The notes under the pieces were generated by a model that searched no databases, had not been told where the DNA came from, and was given only the letters and a program-made list of their open reading frames with translations. DNA of 64,000 bases from Citrobacter amalonaticus (GTDB lineage: Bacteria > Pseudomonadota > Gammaproteobacteria > Enterobacterales > Enterobacteriaceae): positions 62,001 through 126,000 of the forward strand of contig NZ_PQMB01000009.1 in NCBI RefSeq assembly GCF_002918555.1, read 5' to 3'. Positions 7,100 to 15,265 of the stretch are shown here, in pieces. The position numbers were made by a program, and so were the translations under genes. How positions within the stretch are numbered: the first letter of the stretch is position 1; every line of letters begins with the position of its first letter.

Positions 7100-9055
7100 T
7101 CATCGCAGACGATGAGTATTCTTTTCGGGCTTCAGCTCATCAGTTTCACGATCATCGACAGCTCTGACTCCCTGACGGGACGCCAGATACGTTTCTTCAT
7201 CCACAATACGATGCGTCATCACAGGCCTGTCAGAGTGTGTTTCAGGCTTATCGTAACCAGCCATAACCCGCTGCCGTGGGTCTGTCAGCGGAAGCGGTTT
7301 TTCTCCCCCGCTGTTGAACCACGGCACGATGTTACAGGCTACACCGACAAATGCGCTGTCTCCACTGAACTGCATTTTCTCCCCGGATTTTTCTTCCGCA
7401 ATCACCATTGCACCGGCGATATGCTGCCCGCCCAGAGCATATGGATCGGCAATTTCAATACGGTCACCCTTATCCTGGATTTGAACAATGCCATTCTGTT
7501 TGTACTGTATGGTTCCGTCGCGATTGACTACAGTGTCGTAACTCTGCACGTTATAGGGTTTAATATCATCGGCCACCGCACACACGATGGCATTCTCCGA
7601 CAGTGCCGGAGTTAAGGCGTTGCGCTTGTAACGATAAGACCACCCACGCAAACATGAGATTGCAGCCTGATCCTGTTTAAGCGCCTGCTGTGCAACCCAT
7701 TCCTGCCGGGTGAGTTTCCGATTAGTCGGGTCTTTGTAAAACGCATCCCGTTCCTGTTTGATCTGCGCCTTTAATGCCTCATATTCCTTCTGTCGTTCCG
7801 CTTCGAGAACACGGTAAACGGCTTTACGGATTAACGGATCATCAAAGATATACCGGACCTGCTCTTTCTTCCAGGCATAGCGATTGGACAACGCCTTAAA
7901 CTGTTTGGTCGCTTCCGTACTTGCCATCTTCGGACGTTTGAAGCCGTTGGAGTATTTTTTATATCGGTCAAACAGTTCACGCCTCGCAGCTGCGCGTGCT
8001 TCACGTCTTGCAGCCCTCGCCCCTTCATCCCGTTTATGCAACGCCGGTTCATAACGATACATATGGATCAGGGCATCTTCGCCTGCATCATTTTCATCAA
8101 GCGTATATCGACCAATATCTTCCATTCGCTCAAACGGGCCAAGGTCATCCTCCAGGCAACTGAGCGTCAAGTCCGGATGTAAACTGCTTGCCTTAATTGG
8201 GGTTACGTTATTCTCATCGAGAGAAGATATCGCTAATCCCTTCCCTTTCTTTTCAAGCTTCAGTCCCTGCCTGACCAGAAGTTTGTGCACATCCTTCCAG
8301 GTAAGATCTTCTCTGACAATCAGCTTCTCCATATCATCCGCACACGTTCTCATGGCATAACTGTGCAGACTTTCCTGATCCGCATAATACTCCATTGCGA
8401 CCGCACCCTGTGGTACAGGCGGTTCATCACGCTTCCCATTCGTGGGAGTCCAGTTGTGTTTAAGCTCGAGCTTCCTCAGCACTCTTTGCAGTTTACGAAA
8501 CGTATATGAGTCATCTGCTGCTTTGTAAGTCTCTGGATGAATACGGTTGGCTGCAATATGGCAATGAATGTTATTGGTATCGGTATGAATGGCTGCAACG
8601 TACTGGTGTTCTTCCATTCCGAATTCGATGAGCGACTGCCTGACACTGTCAAAAATCTGGTCATGTGTCGGGTTATCCGTCACTGGCCATGAAAGGAAAT
8701 AGTGCAGAACAGGGTCCTTACAGCGGGTGTTTTGCAAAGCAACAGCCTTCATTTCCACAGATGCCGTTGCCAGACTGAAGGTGTTCGTTTCACACATAAC
8801 ACCATCAAATAAAACACGCTGGCGGCCATACTCATCCGTACTAAGTATCTGCATGACGCTTTCATCACCGCTGCGGGTAATGTAATCCAGCAACCTGTTA
8901 AATATTTCATCCTTCGATTTAGGGCGTCGCCAGTCGGGATGATCAGGCTCTAGCGGAACATCAGGTTTGTCTTCATCACGAATGACAGAGTAAGCAACCA
9001 GTTTCAGGAAGCTGCTTTTACCGTCACGTCGTTTCGGAGGAATGCGCCCTATCAT
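7100..9055 (-). CDS. MOBP-type conjugative relaxase (TraI/MobA family)
   Basis: A 651-residue relaxase. The N-terminus reads MIGRIPPKRRDGKSSF with a candidate catalytic tyrosine at Tyr22. The metal-binding motif III is clear: His157-Thr-Asp159 to His164-Cys-His166. These proteins nick oriT, stay covalently attached to the 5-prime end of the transferred strand and pilot it through the coupling protein. The C-terminal part is long, charged and helical (an Arg/Ala-rich segment near residues 345-365), as is usual for primase-less relaxases. It starts two bases after the stop of the accessory gene, so the pair is one operon pointing away from oriT. Confidence 0.85.
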   Translation of the reverse strand: MIGRIPPKRRDGKSSFLKLVAYSVIRDEDKPDVPLEPDHPDWRRPKSKDEIFNRLLDYITRSGDESVMQILSTDEYGRQRVLFDGVMCETNTFSLATASVEMKAVALQNTRCKDPVLHYFLSWPVTDNPTHDQIFDSVRQSLIEFGMEEHQYVAAIHTDTNNIHCHIAANRIHPETYKAADDSYTFRKLQRVLRKLELKHNWTPTNGKRDEPPVPQGAVAMEYYADQESLHSYAMRTCADDMEKLIVREDLTWKDVHKLLVRQGLKLEKKGKGLAISSLDENNVTPIKASSLHPDLTLSCLEDDLGPFERMEDIGRYTLDENDAGEDALIHMYRYEPALHKRDEGARAARREARAAARRELFDRYKKYSNGFKRPKMASTEATKQFKALSNRYAWKKEQVRYIFDDPLIRKAVYRVLEAERQKEYEALKAQIKQERDAFYKDPTNRKLTRQEWVAQQALKQDQAAISCLRGWSYRYKRNALTPALSENAIVCAVADDIKPYNVQSYDTVVNRDGTIQYKQNGIVQIQDKGDRIEIADPYALGGQHIAGAMVIAEEKSGEKMQFSGDSAFVGVACNIVPWFNSGGEKPLPLTDPRQRVMAGYDKPETHSDRPVMTHRIVDEETYLASRQGVRAVDDRETDELKPEKNTHRLR

Positions 9056-9057
9056 AT

Positions 9058-9363
9058 TCAGCCCTGACCTACTCGCAGAAGAGCTTTCTGTAATGCAACC
9101 AGCACCTGAGAGTATTCCTTACTCAGTACGCCGTTACCTTCCTTAAAGAGATGCTTTTGCAGCCCCCCAAGACGACGCAATTCCATGATCATTTCCGTAT
9201 CACACTGAGCATCGATGCGGCGCCCCAGGGCAGAACGACGCAGAAACTCACCGAGGCTTAGCCCGGCGGCTTTTGCTTTCTCCTGAATGGCTTCCTTCTC
9301 TTCCGGAAGGCAGCGAACACTGGGAAGGAGTGCTGTTCTGTTTCGCTTCTCGCTCTTGCTCAT
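9058..9363 (-). CDS. Relaxosome accessory protein, NikA/MobB-like ribbon-helix-helix
   Basis: The frame extends to a TTG at 9444, but ATG 9363 has AAGG five bases upstream, giving a 101-residue protein starting MSKSEKRNRTALL. The core RCLPEEKEAIQEKAKAAGL then SLGEFLRRSALGRRI is the pattern of NikA-type relaxosome proteins, which bind the oriT inverted repeat and recruit the relaxase. The gene lies between oriT and the relaxase gene, the expected place, and is coupled to it. The shorter start leaves the oriT inverted repeat outside the coding region, which also supports it. Confidence 0.75.
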   Translation of the reverse strand: MSKSEKRNRTALLPSVRCLPEEKEAIQEKAKAAGLSLGEFLRRSALGRRIDAQCDTEMIMELRRLGGLQKHLFKEGNGVLSKEYSQVLVALQKALLRVGQG

Positions 9364-9394
9364 CTGTGCCTTTTCTGGCGACCTTTTTCTCGGT

Positions 9395-9490
9395 GTTGTC
9401 TTGGTTTTAACTGAATCGGGGTGTCGGGGCTTCGCCCTGACCAAGAGTTTTGTAGGGCCGACTGCGTGCAGGCGGTGCTACAAAACACAT
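9395..9490. other. Probable origin of transfer (oriT)
   Basis: The spacer between the divergent accessory genes carries a nine-bp inverted repeat GTTTTGTAG (9447-9455) / CTACAAAAC (9478-9486) around a GC-rich loop. Next to it is a short palindrome GTCGGGGCTTCGCCCTGAC (9423-9441). Such repeats beside relaxase and NikA genes are typical of MOBP oriT sites. The exact nick position cannot be told from the sequence. Confidence 0.6.
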
Positions 9491-9646
9491 CTTGTCCCTT
9501 CTTTTAGTGCCGATTTGTTTATTATGCCTCGCATCGTCTGGATTGTCATTACACCATGAAGAAGTGATTTTGGTGGCAGCGGTTTATATAAAATCGGTAT
9601 ACTTTCAGGTACTGAAATTGCCTGAAATGTCACGGAGATTACCTGG

Positions 9647-9958
9647 ATGATGGATAAAAAGTGGTACAGCATAGAAGACATTGAGCTGGCTAAAGCGGCC
9701 CTGAGTGAGATGCCCGATTTGACGCCAACTCGCCTGACCAAGTCGGCTGTTCTTGAACAGCTTAAAGAGCTGATTGTTGAACTCTCACTCAAAAAGGGTT
9801 ATAGCGTGGAAGACATTCGAAGCGCACTGGATACTGCTGGCATTAAGGCAAGTGCGAAATCTGTTCGTGATGTTCTGAATTCCGCAAAGAAATCACCTTC
9901 GCGGACGGCAAGAAATAAAAATTCTGGCGTTAAGGCGACCGATAAATCTGCTCAGTAA
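9647..9958 (+). CDS. MobC-like mobilization accessory protein
   Basis: A 103-residue basic protein divergent from the nikA-like gene across oriT. It reads WYSIEDIELAKAALSEMPDL near the N-terminus and GYSVEDIRSALDTAGIKAS in the middle, with a Lys/Arg/Ser-rich tail. It resembles small plasmid proteins annotated MobC (sometimes wrongly named molybdopterin biosynthesis proteins) that assist nicking or oriT melting. Start ATG 9647 follows GGAG by about nine bases. The assignment depends mainly on position and general resemblance. After its stop there is an imperfect hairpin (10003-10039, GAAAGAGAA / TTCTCTTTC) with no T-run. Confidence 0.5.
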   Translation: MMDKKWYSIEDIELAKAALSEMPDLTPTRLTKSAVLEQLKELIVELSLKKGYSVEDIRSALDTAGIKASAKSVRDVLNSAKKSPSRTARNKNSGVKATDKSAQ

Positions 9959-10100
9959 TAGCAGTATCCTGGCGCTTTGGGGAGCCCCCGGTGGCGGACA
10001 GGTGAAAGAGAAGCGTCACAATAGTGGCGGTTCTCTTTCGGCGGGCGGGGGATCATTTTGAACCGGTTCAATACCGGTGAAAAATGACCGGACGTAAAAA

Positions 10101-10122
10101 GGCGGAGGTCTGTTCCTCCGCC
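10101..10122 (-). terminator. Terminator of the DUF932 gene
   Basis: A perfect eight-bp stem (GGCGGAGG / CCTCCGCC) with a six-base loop is followed on the minus strand by TTTTTACG, just after the stop of the leftward DUF932 gene. Confidence 0.75.
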
Positions 10123-10129
10123 ATTCTGA

Positions 10130-10963
10130 TTATGATTTCAGTGCTTTCATTTTTTCCGCCATCTCCCACAGCGCTCGGTTAAGTTTGACATCACCATCGA
10201 TGCCGTTAACGGCGCGTGTCCGTTGATGTTTCCCTTTCGCGTTCTTACCCCACAGACCGCCTTTCGTCATATTTTCCTGAACGCGCTGGTAGGTTGTCCA
10301 GAGATCGTCTTTATTATCTTCGTGACGGCGAACCTGCAAAATATCATCTGGTTCAAGAGGAATATGCTTTCCCTCCCCTTTATCGTCATATTTCCAGTTG
10401 AGGGCAATCTCCGCAAAAATGCGCTGTTCGTCTTTGCTGAGGCCAATCTCTTTCATCTCACCGCGTGATTCTTTGACACCATCGAAAATGTCCAGGACTT
10501 CGAAAGCTCCTTCAATGACCTGTCCGACAACATCGCCTTTATGCGGCACGCGGATTTCACCGAAAGTCTGCCCGCAGACCATGCCGTTCATGCACACGAA
10601 GCGGAACATGCCTGGGATCATCTGATAGCTGCTACTGCCATCGTGACTGTTAAGGAGAATAATTTCCGGCACTTCCTCTCCCGCAATCTCACCTTCACGG
10701 CGAAGACGCAGCATATGTTTCGTATGCTCGCGCTTTCCGGCATCGCGCGTTCGGGTCTGGCAGGCGAAAAACGGCTGGAACCCTTCTTTGCGCAGGTTAT
10801 CCAGCAGAGTGATTGTCGGGATGTAGGTGTAGCGATCGCTGCGGGATTCGTGTTTTTCCCCTGAAAATACGCTGGGTACACAGCGCATAAGTTCATCATT
10901 GGTCAGCGCACGTTCTTTACGGATGACATTTGCAGAACGGAAAACAGATGATAAACGGGCCAT
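10130..10963 (-). CDS. DUF932 domain protein
   Basis: The frame opens at 11098, but ATG 10963 (MARLSSVFRSANVIRKERAL) has AAGGAGA eight bases upstream and is the better start, giving 277 residues. The protein carries the DUF932 pattern: an N-terminal TNDELMRCVPSVFSGEKHES block, then QPFFACQTRTRDAGKREHTKH-like and FRFVCMNGMVCG segments. The family occurs on nearly all F- and I-type conjugative plasmids, often next to anti-restriction or leading-region genes, and has no proven function. It is the first leading-region gene beside oriT and points toward it, which would allow early expression after transfer. Confidence 0.75.
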   Translation of the reverse strand: MARLSSVFRSANVIRKERALTNDELMRCVPSVFSGEKHESRSDRYTYIPTITLLDNLRKEGFQPFFACQTRTRDAGKREHTKHMLRLRREGEIAGEEVPEIILLNSHDGSSSYQMIPGMFRFVCMNGMVCGQTFGEIRVPHKGDVVGQVIEGAFEVLDIFDGVKESRGEMKEIGLSKDEQRIFAEIALNWKYDDKGEGKHIPLEPDDILQVRRHEDNKDDLWTTYQRVQENMTKGGLWGKNAKGKHQRTRAVNGIDGDVKLNRALWEMAEKMKALKS

Positions 10964-11379
10964 AATTGATCTCCTTGATGGTTGCGCCTTACGGCTTCTT
11001 ACTGGTGTCCCTTTTCCCGTTTCCGGATGGCGGGGAGCACGTTGCTGTGACACATGACCGCCCCGTTCCATCAGGGACGTAAACAAGGGCGATGACAAAG
11101 CCGCAGCGCAAGCGGCTGACCGGAGGGAAGACGCGCGAACGGGTGCAGGCAGCGGGCTTCAGCCTTACCTTGTTTCAGGACCGGAACGGGGTAGCGTCAG
11201 TCACAGCAAAAGTGAACACCGCTGACGACGGCAGGGAGGAAACACCAGGAGAAGCCGGTTTACCGGCTTTCATCAGCGGCCGCACAGCGGCCAGTGAGAG
11301 CCGCGTTGCCGGAACGGCAACCGAAGGCGTGTTGATCCCGCCATTTTTGGACACTCAAAGAGTGGAAATACAGCCTTAA
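10964..11379. other. GC-rich spacer without a supported gene
   Basis: This stretch holds the leader of the DUF932 gene and many short GC-rich inverted repeats (for example GCCGGTTTACCGGC near 11250). A 95-codon frame on the plus strand (11092-11379) has no ribosome site or family resemblance and is not called. Confidence 0.4.
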
Positions 11380-11381
11380 AT

Positions 11382-11402
11382 AAAGTGCAGAAATTGCACT
11401 TT
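11382..11402. promoter_or_regulatory. Operator palindrome 1 of the HTH regulator
   Basis: AAAGTGCA-N5-TGCACTTT, a perfect eight-bp inverted repeat with the same half-site as operator 2, 90 bp upstream of the regulator gene. Confidence 0.55.
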
Positions 11403-11436
11403 ATCGTGCATATTTTTATTCATTTTTTCAGTTAAA

Positions 11437-11459
11437 ATAAGTGCAATATTTGCACTTAT
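11437..11459. promoter_or_regulatory. Operator palindrome 2 of the HTH regulator
   Basis: ATAAGTGCA-N5-TGCACTTAT, a perfect nine-bp inverted repeat ending 12 bp before the start codon. Shared half-site AAGTGCA and equal spacer with operator 1; centres are 56 bp apart. It would cover the ribosome site or transcript start, suggesting autorepression. Confidence 0.6.
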
Positions 11460-11471
11460 TGGATAGCTGAA

Positions 11472-11729
11472 ATGACCGGATATGAACTGAGGTTGTGGAG
11501 GAAAGGTCTTGGATGGAGCAGTGACAGGGCTGCTGAAGAACTGGGGGTTTGCCTGCGCTCATATAAAGCATATGAGAATGCAGACCTGATCCGGCGTAAC
11601 ATTGCCCTGGCAACAGTCTCTCTCACTATCCGGAATCTGATCCCAGAATTCGACAGGAAGCGAATGAGTGGTAAAAAAATGCGGCAGTTGCTGGATGTCA
11701 TGCTCCGGGACGCAACACACAGCACCTGA
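11472..11729 (+). CDS. Small helix-turn-helix regulator (Xre-like)
   Basis: An 85-residue protein whose residues 5-37 (LRLWRKGLGWSSDRAAEELG then VCLRSYKAYENAD) form a Cro/C1-type helix-turn-helix. The C-terminal half is a short basic helical part that may dimerise. Two matching palindromes lie directly upstream, so negative autoregulation is likely. Start ATG 11472 has only a weak ribosome site within the second palindrome's flank. It may control the neighbouring leading-region genes, in the manner of Kor proteins, but no second copy of the palindrome was noticed elsewhere. Confidence 0.65.
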   Translation: MTGYELRLWRKGLGWSSDRAAEELGVCLRSYKAYENADLIRRNIALATVSLTIRNLIPEFDRKRMSGKKMRQLLDVMLRDATHST

Positions 11730-11738
11730 ACCTGTCCG

Positions 11739-11942
11739 TCACACCTTCCTGACAATGGCCTCCAGTGCGCCACGGATAAAGTACACGCAGGCATCAGTTC
11801 GGGTGAACCTGAACCCATAATGCGCATGTGCTTCCTGCTCACAGGCCACATTGTAATGTGCGCTGTCAATGATACGGGTGAGGGTTTTCCGTCCTCTTTC
11901 AGACAGTGCAGTGGCGATAGTCATGACGTTAAGTGTGTTCAT
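11739..11942 (-). CDS. Small hypothetical protein
   Basis: A 67-residue soluble protein (MNTLNVMTIATALSERG at the start) with a balanced composition and an ATG start, but only a weak ribosome site (GGGAATG). It converges on the HTH regulator, 9 bp apart. I do not recognise it. Its codon use looks like that of neighbouring leading-region genes, which is the main support. Confidence 0.4.
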   Translation of the reverse strand: MNTLNVMTIATALSERGRKTLTRIIDSAHYNVACEQEAHAHYGFRFTRTDACVYFIRGALEAIVRKV

Positions 11943-12088
11943 CTGGCTTCATTCCCGATTCTTCAGGTATGCGTCCCAGCGGGGGAAAAAGGGATTGCCA
12001 GCGAACCGGCAATCCCTTCATAAAGGCGCTTCAGGCATCCAGATTCATCAGCCCCTGAATGGCGGGGGTTTCCCCCCGCCGGGGTTAG

Positions 12089-12247
12089 CTACTTAGCGGA
12101 TTCGTAAGCCATAAAAGCCGCCACCTCCCTGTTCGTGTCCCTGTACCGAATTTCACAGAGTGATTTACGGGTCAGGTAAGTGAATATCAGTAGCGTGAGA
12201 CACACTATTAATACGCACCAGAACAGAGTGTTTCGCGGCAGTTTCAT
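12089..12247 (-). CDS. hok: Hok-family membrane toxin of a type I toxin-antitoxin system
   Basis: A 52-residue protein with the full Hok layout: [10 protein letters not shown], one transmembrane helix ([15 protein letters not shown], residues 11-25), then the conserved [12 protein letters not shown] and the C-terminal [10 protein letters not shown]. It is close to HokA/HokB- and R1-type Hok. The peptide depolarises the inner membrane and kills plasmid-free cells when the unstable antisense RNA is lost. Start ATG 12247 has GGAG about 11 bases upstream; the longer frame upstream is leader RNA. The gene is in the leading region and points toward oriT. Confidence 0.9.
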   Translation of the reverse strand: MKLPRNTLFWCVLIVCLTLLIFTYLTRKSLCEIRYRDTNREVAAFMAYESAK

Positions 12248-12400
12248 AGCCTTCTTCTCCTTGCGCGAAGCGCAGTAAGCGGCTAATCTAGATGTGTCTA
12301 GTATCAAGATTGAGCCTCGGGTTAATTGAAAAATTACTCGGGGCTTTCTTCTTTCTGCCACACAACATCTGAAACGTCATGAGGCAAAAAGCCTCAAGCG
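12248..12400. ncRNA. sok: hok mRNA leader and probable sok antisense RNA region
   Basis: In hok/sok loci the 100-150 bases before hok carry the mok leader frame and, on the other strand, the short Sok antisense RNA. Here this stretch has several inverted repeats (CTAGATGTGTCTAG at 12289-12302; GAGGC / GCCTC at 12380-12395) as expected for the folded leader. Exact ends of the antisense RNA, which would be on the plus strand, cannot be given. Confidence 0.4.
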
Positions 12401-12450
12401 CCACCGCCATTATACCGCACTCCGTCACTGTCTGACCAGGTTTCCTGCCC

Positions 12451-12777
12451 TTATCGTGCTGATTTTCCGCGAAAATACGCCGGTCGGGTTTCCAGTTCCC
12501 GCTCGATAAGTTCATCGGCAAACAGTGGCGCGATCCGGTTTACGCGGCGTTCCAGATTTCGTCTGCGGGCAGCCGCTTTCCGCTCATCGCTCCAGCGTCT
12601 TACCTGCCTCTCATCCAGGAAATCCACACATACCGCATACCCGGCACCTGCCACCCAGCGGGCCATCACCGATTCAGGCGCAGGCTGCCCGGCCTCCACC
12701 ACTTCCGATACCAGTTCATGCGGACCCGGACACGGTCTGTGCGGCAGCTTCCAGCGAAGCGAATAGCGCCACTTCAT
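12451..12777 (-). CDS. Hypothetical protein downstream of psiA
   Basis: A 108-residue Arg-rich protein whose first codons overlap the psiA stop by 4 bp, so it belongs to the methylase-psiB-psiA operon. It has a helical basic segment (ERQVRRWSDERKAAARRRNL near residue 56). I do not recognise the family; similar small genes follow psiA on other plasmids. The charge suggests nucleic-acid binding, which is inference. Confidence 0.6.
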   Translation of the reverse strand: MKWRYSLRWKLPHRPCPGPHELVSEVVEAGQPAPESVMARWVAGAGYAVCVDFLDERQVRRWSDERKAAARRRNLERRVNRIAPLFADELIERELETRPAYFRGKSAR

Positions 12778-13502
12778 CCCCGGCTCCGGTCCGTCAGCTT
12801 GTTGGGTACCTGCCAGCGTTCGGCCTCGCGCACATGTGCCGGGGTTTCCCGGACAATGAACCGGATTTCATACATCACGTTGTACAGCGGCTCATCACTG
12901 TCGCGCAGCCAGTCCAGCGGCTTCAGCGAGGCAAACCGCGTCCGCCACTGCCAGAACCCCTGCGCCAGCTCCCGCGCGTCAAACTCGTCAGCCCAGCGCG
13001 AATACCAGGCATTGATGGTTTCCGGCGACTGAAAGTTAAGCTCCGTCATGGCCTGCCCCAGCAGGTTCTGGCGTAACAGCCAGCGATGCTCAAGCGCCCG
13101 GTCTTCCCGGCGCATTTTGCGGGTGAAGTCAATTTTCTCGCGCTGCATCCGGCGATCTGTCCGGGTATGTATCACCTCCGGGAACAGTTCGGCCTGCACA
13201 TCCACGGAGAGCGGCAGCGGGCAATATTCCCCTTTGCTGGCAATCAGTCGTTCCAGCGCTTCCTCCACCTGTTTGAGACTGCACAGGCGGTTCTTCGGCT
13301 CCCAGTTCAGGCCAGGAATACGCTGTGCCACCGCTGTGTTAATCCGGCTGCTGCCGGTCAGCACACGCAAAAAAGTGCGCACATGTGGCAGAGAGGGCTG
13401 ACGCGCCCCACGGCGGCGGGATTCTTCCACGGTCAGAATGGCCTGTAATGCCGCCTGACGGGCGGGTTTCAGGGTGACGAGGGCGCGTGAAGAGTGGATC
13501 AT
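12774..13502 (-). CDS. psiA: Plasmid SOS inhibition protein A
   Basis: A 242-residue protein from ATG 13502, which follows GGAGGG by about six bases; the longer frame to 13700 lies inside psiB and is not used. It has the PsiA pattern, including NSPETINAWYSRWADEFDA-like and FWQWRTRFASL segments in the C-terminal half. PsiA accompanies PsiB on F, R and I plasmids; PsiB binds RecA and delays the SOS response when single-stranded plasmid DNA enters the recipient, while the part played by PsiA is less clear. It overlaps psiB by 4 bp. Confidence 0.85.
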   Translation of the reverse strand: MIHSSRALVTLKPARQAALQAILTVEESRRRGARQPSLPHVRTFLRVLTGSSRINTAVAQRIPGLNWEPKNRLCSLKQVEEALERLIASKGEYCPLPLSVDVQAELFPEVIHTRTDRRMQREKIDFTRKMRREDRALEHRWLLRQNLLGQAMTELNFQSPETINAWYSRWADEFDARELAQGFWQWRTRFASLKPLDWLRDSDEPLYNVMYEIRFIVRETPAHVREAERWQVPNKLTDRSRG

Positions 13503-13873
13503 GCTGCACCCTCCATAGCCAGAACGCTGATGATGCTGGCCTGACTGTAACCATCGGCATCGAGGTGAGCCACCAGGCTGAGTGTATGCGTGATAACCTC
13601 CGGCGACCAGGCTGGCAGCGTGCGGATAACAGAGAACGGGCGACCGCTGACCGGAATAAAGACCACCATCCAGGACGGGCTGATATCGCCGGGGCTGCAT
13701 ACCGCCAGGCTGAAATTGCCGTGGGAGGGGGTGAAACGGATCTGCACCGGGAAAAAGCCACCAAACTCACTGCGGTATTCGCCGTTCAGGTCCCAGCCTG
13801 CGGGACAGGTCAGGTCACGCATCACGGCGTGGGTCAGTTCGCGGCGCAGGGCTTCGTGTCCGTCGTAGTTCAT
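13499..13873 (-). CDS. psiB: Plasmid SOS inhibition protein B
   Basis: A 124-residue protein with the conserved PsiB core RRELTHAVMRDL, NGEYRSEFGGFFPVQIRFTP and LAVCSPGDIS. It is shorter at the N-terminus than F PsiB (about 144 residues) but the core is complete. PsiB binds RecA and prevents filament formation on incoming single strands. ATG 13873 overlaps the stop of the methylase gene by one base, so methylase, psiB, psiA and the small gene after it form one leading-region operon. A GC-rich repeat that may act as a single-strand promoter lies just upstream of this operon. Confidence 0.9.
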   Translation of the reverse strand: MNYDGHEALRRELTHAVMRDLTCPAGWDLNGEYRSEFGGFFPVQIRFTPSHGNFSLAVCSPGDISPSWMVVFIPVSGRPFSVIRTLPAWSPEVITHTLSLVAHLDADGYSQASIISVLAMEGAA

Positions 13874-14553
13874 TACGCGGCCTCCGGATAAAACACATCG
13901 TTGGCGGCCGGGCGCTGCATGGCGCGCTGCACGGCGGACAGGCGCTCAATCCCGGCTTTGTGGTACTGCTCCATCAGTTCAACACCGATATAGCGGCGAC
14001 CAGACTGGACGGCGGCCACGCAGGTGGAGCCGGAACCGGCAAACGGATCGAGAACAATGGCGTTCGGGTGTGTGAAGCTCTCGATCAGCGGTTGCAGGCT
14101 GGTAACAGGCTTTTCAGTCGGGTGGTGACGGTTGCCGCTGTATTTCCAGCCCAGCACGTCCGGTAACGGGTCCTGTGGCAGCGCCGGACGACCTTTCGCC
14201 AGGATATAGGCGCATTCATGGCGGTAGCCGACATAGGCCGATTTCGACGAGTAGGTTTTGGTGAAAACCAGATGCCCGACCACGCTGAACCCGGCACTTT
14301 TCCACGCGGCCATGAAACGGTCGACGCGGTTCCAGCCGTAGAAACTGACCATCAGCGCGTCTTTTTTGAGCACGCGGTACATCTCATTGCAGGCGGGTTG
14401 CAGCCATTCGTCGGTTTTGTCACCGGCAATACTGCGACCGGAACGGTCACGGAACCCGACCAGATACGGAGGATCGGTGAGGATGAAATCAACGGCGCGC
14501 TCCGGAAAGGAGGCCATAATATCGACGCAGTTACCCAGGATAAAACGGGACAT
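13873..14553 (-). CDS. Plasmid DNA adenine methylase (beta class, DPPY)
   Basis: A 226-residue N6-adenine methyltransferase. The catalytic motif Asp27-Pro-Pro-Tyr30 comes first and the S-adenosylmethionine motif DPFAGSGST comes near the C-terminus (about residue 168), the order of beta-class enzymes such as YhdJ. It lacks a partner restriction gene, so it is an orphan methylase of the kind found in leading regions (YubD/YdiA), where it probably protects incoming DNA or marks the plasmid. It is the first gene of the psiBA operon. A HPTEKPV motif near residue 144 agrees with the family. Confidence 0.85.
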   Translation of the reverse strand: MSRFILGNCVDIMASFPERAVDFILTDPPYLVGFRDRSGRSIAGDKTDEWLQPACNEMYRVLKKDALMVSFYGWNRVDRFMAAWKSAGFSVVGHLVFTKTYSSKSAYVGYRHECAYILAKGRPALPQDPLPDVLGWKYSGNRHHPTEKPVTSLQPLIESFTHPNAIVLDPFAGSGSTCVAAVQSGRRYIGVELMEQYHKAGIERLSAVQRAMQRPAANDVFYPEAA

Positions 14554-14606
14554 GGGGATACCTCGTGGTTACAGGGGGCACCCAGGAGGACGTCGGTACG
14601 ACGTCC

Positions 14607-14842
14607 GTTCCCTGCTGCCCGGAGCCTGTACGCCGCGACCGGTAACGGGTCAAGCTGACCGTGGAATACCGCAGCCGTCAGTTTTTTCGACGGCAAGGAT
14701 ATGCCGCGAAAGCGGCTTGAAGGGCGAACCTCATCATGCGAGTGGATGGCGTAAAATCACGGCGACGCCGGACAGGAGCGGAAAAGCCGCCCGTCCCGTG
14801 TCCGCCCGGTCGCGGCACACTGGCTCCGGGCAGTGGATATCC
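14607..14842. repeat. Leading-region repeat, copy A (possible single-strand promoter)
   Basis: This GC-rich segment shares most of its sequence with 15780-16018. Common blocks are GACCGTGGAATACCGCAGCC, GGATATGCCGCGAAAGCGGC, CCCGTCCCGTGTCCGCCCGG and CGCGGCACACTGGC. It holds hairpins GCCGC-GAAA-GCGGC and GCCGTC / GACGGC. It sits 54 bp upstream of the methylase-psiB-psiA operon and holds no supported gene. In F, folded single-stranded repeats called Frpo stand in this position and are transcribed from the incoming strand. Confidence 0.7.
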
Positions 14843-14929
14843 CCGCGCCACGCGCGGCATGGATGAGGAGCAACGCGACATCATTATTCCTCCCTGACGT
14901 ACCGGGCAGTCGCCCTGCCCGGCATTCCG

Positions 14930-15265
14930 TCAGCGGGTGATATCCCGCCAGTCATTTCCCCACTCGTCGCGCAGTACCGGCGCATCCGGCGCGCCGGTCA
15001 CTGTCCACGCATCGATGAACTTCAGGCCGCGCAGGATACTGTTCTCCACGTCGTCGAGCAGAACGATGCTGTTAAACCAGACGTCACCCTGTGGCCAGCG
15101 CCAGCTGTACCCTTCATGAATGGCTTTCCCGTCCTCCCACCAGTTGCGCCCCATCATCATCGCCCCCGCCTCGGCCAGTTCCGGGTTTTCAGCCGAAACC
15201 ATGTGATAAACCATCATTTCCGTGTCATCGATGTCGACCCTTAATCCCACAAGCCAGGTGTTCAT
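14930..15265 (-). CDS. Leading-region hypothetical protein
   Basis: A 111-residue acidic protein with many Trp and Asp residues (GRNWWEDGKAIHEGYSWRWP near residue 39). No signal peptide or membrane segment. It overlaps the preceding gene by 4 bp, so the two form an operon behind repeat copy B. I do not recognise the family. High acidity and small size would fit a DNA-mimic or anti-restriction protein, but no motif proves this. Confidence 0.6.
   Translation of the reverse strand: MNTWLVGLRVDIDDTEMMVYHMVSAENPELAEAGAMMMGRNWWEDGKAIHEGYSWRWPQGDVWFNSIVLLDDVENSILRGLKFIDAWTVTGAPDAPVLRDEWGNDWRDITR

Noticed and set aside
11092..11379. Ninety-five-codon ORF on the plus strand in the DUF932 leader
   Set aside because: No ribosome site, low-complexity GC-rich repeats, no recognisable protein pattern.
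12288..13092. Several plus- and minus-strand ORFs overlapping hok, psiA and the methylase
   Set aside because: Shadows of real genes in GC-rich sequence; no independent support.
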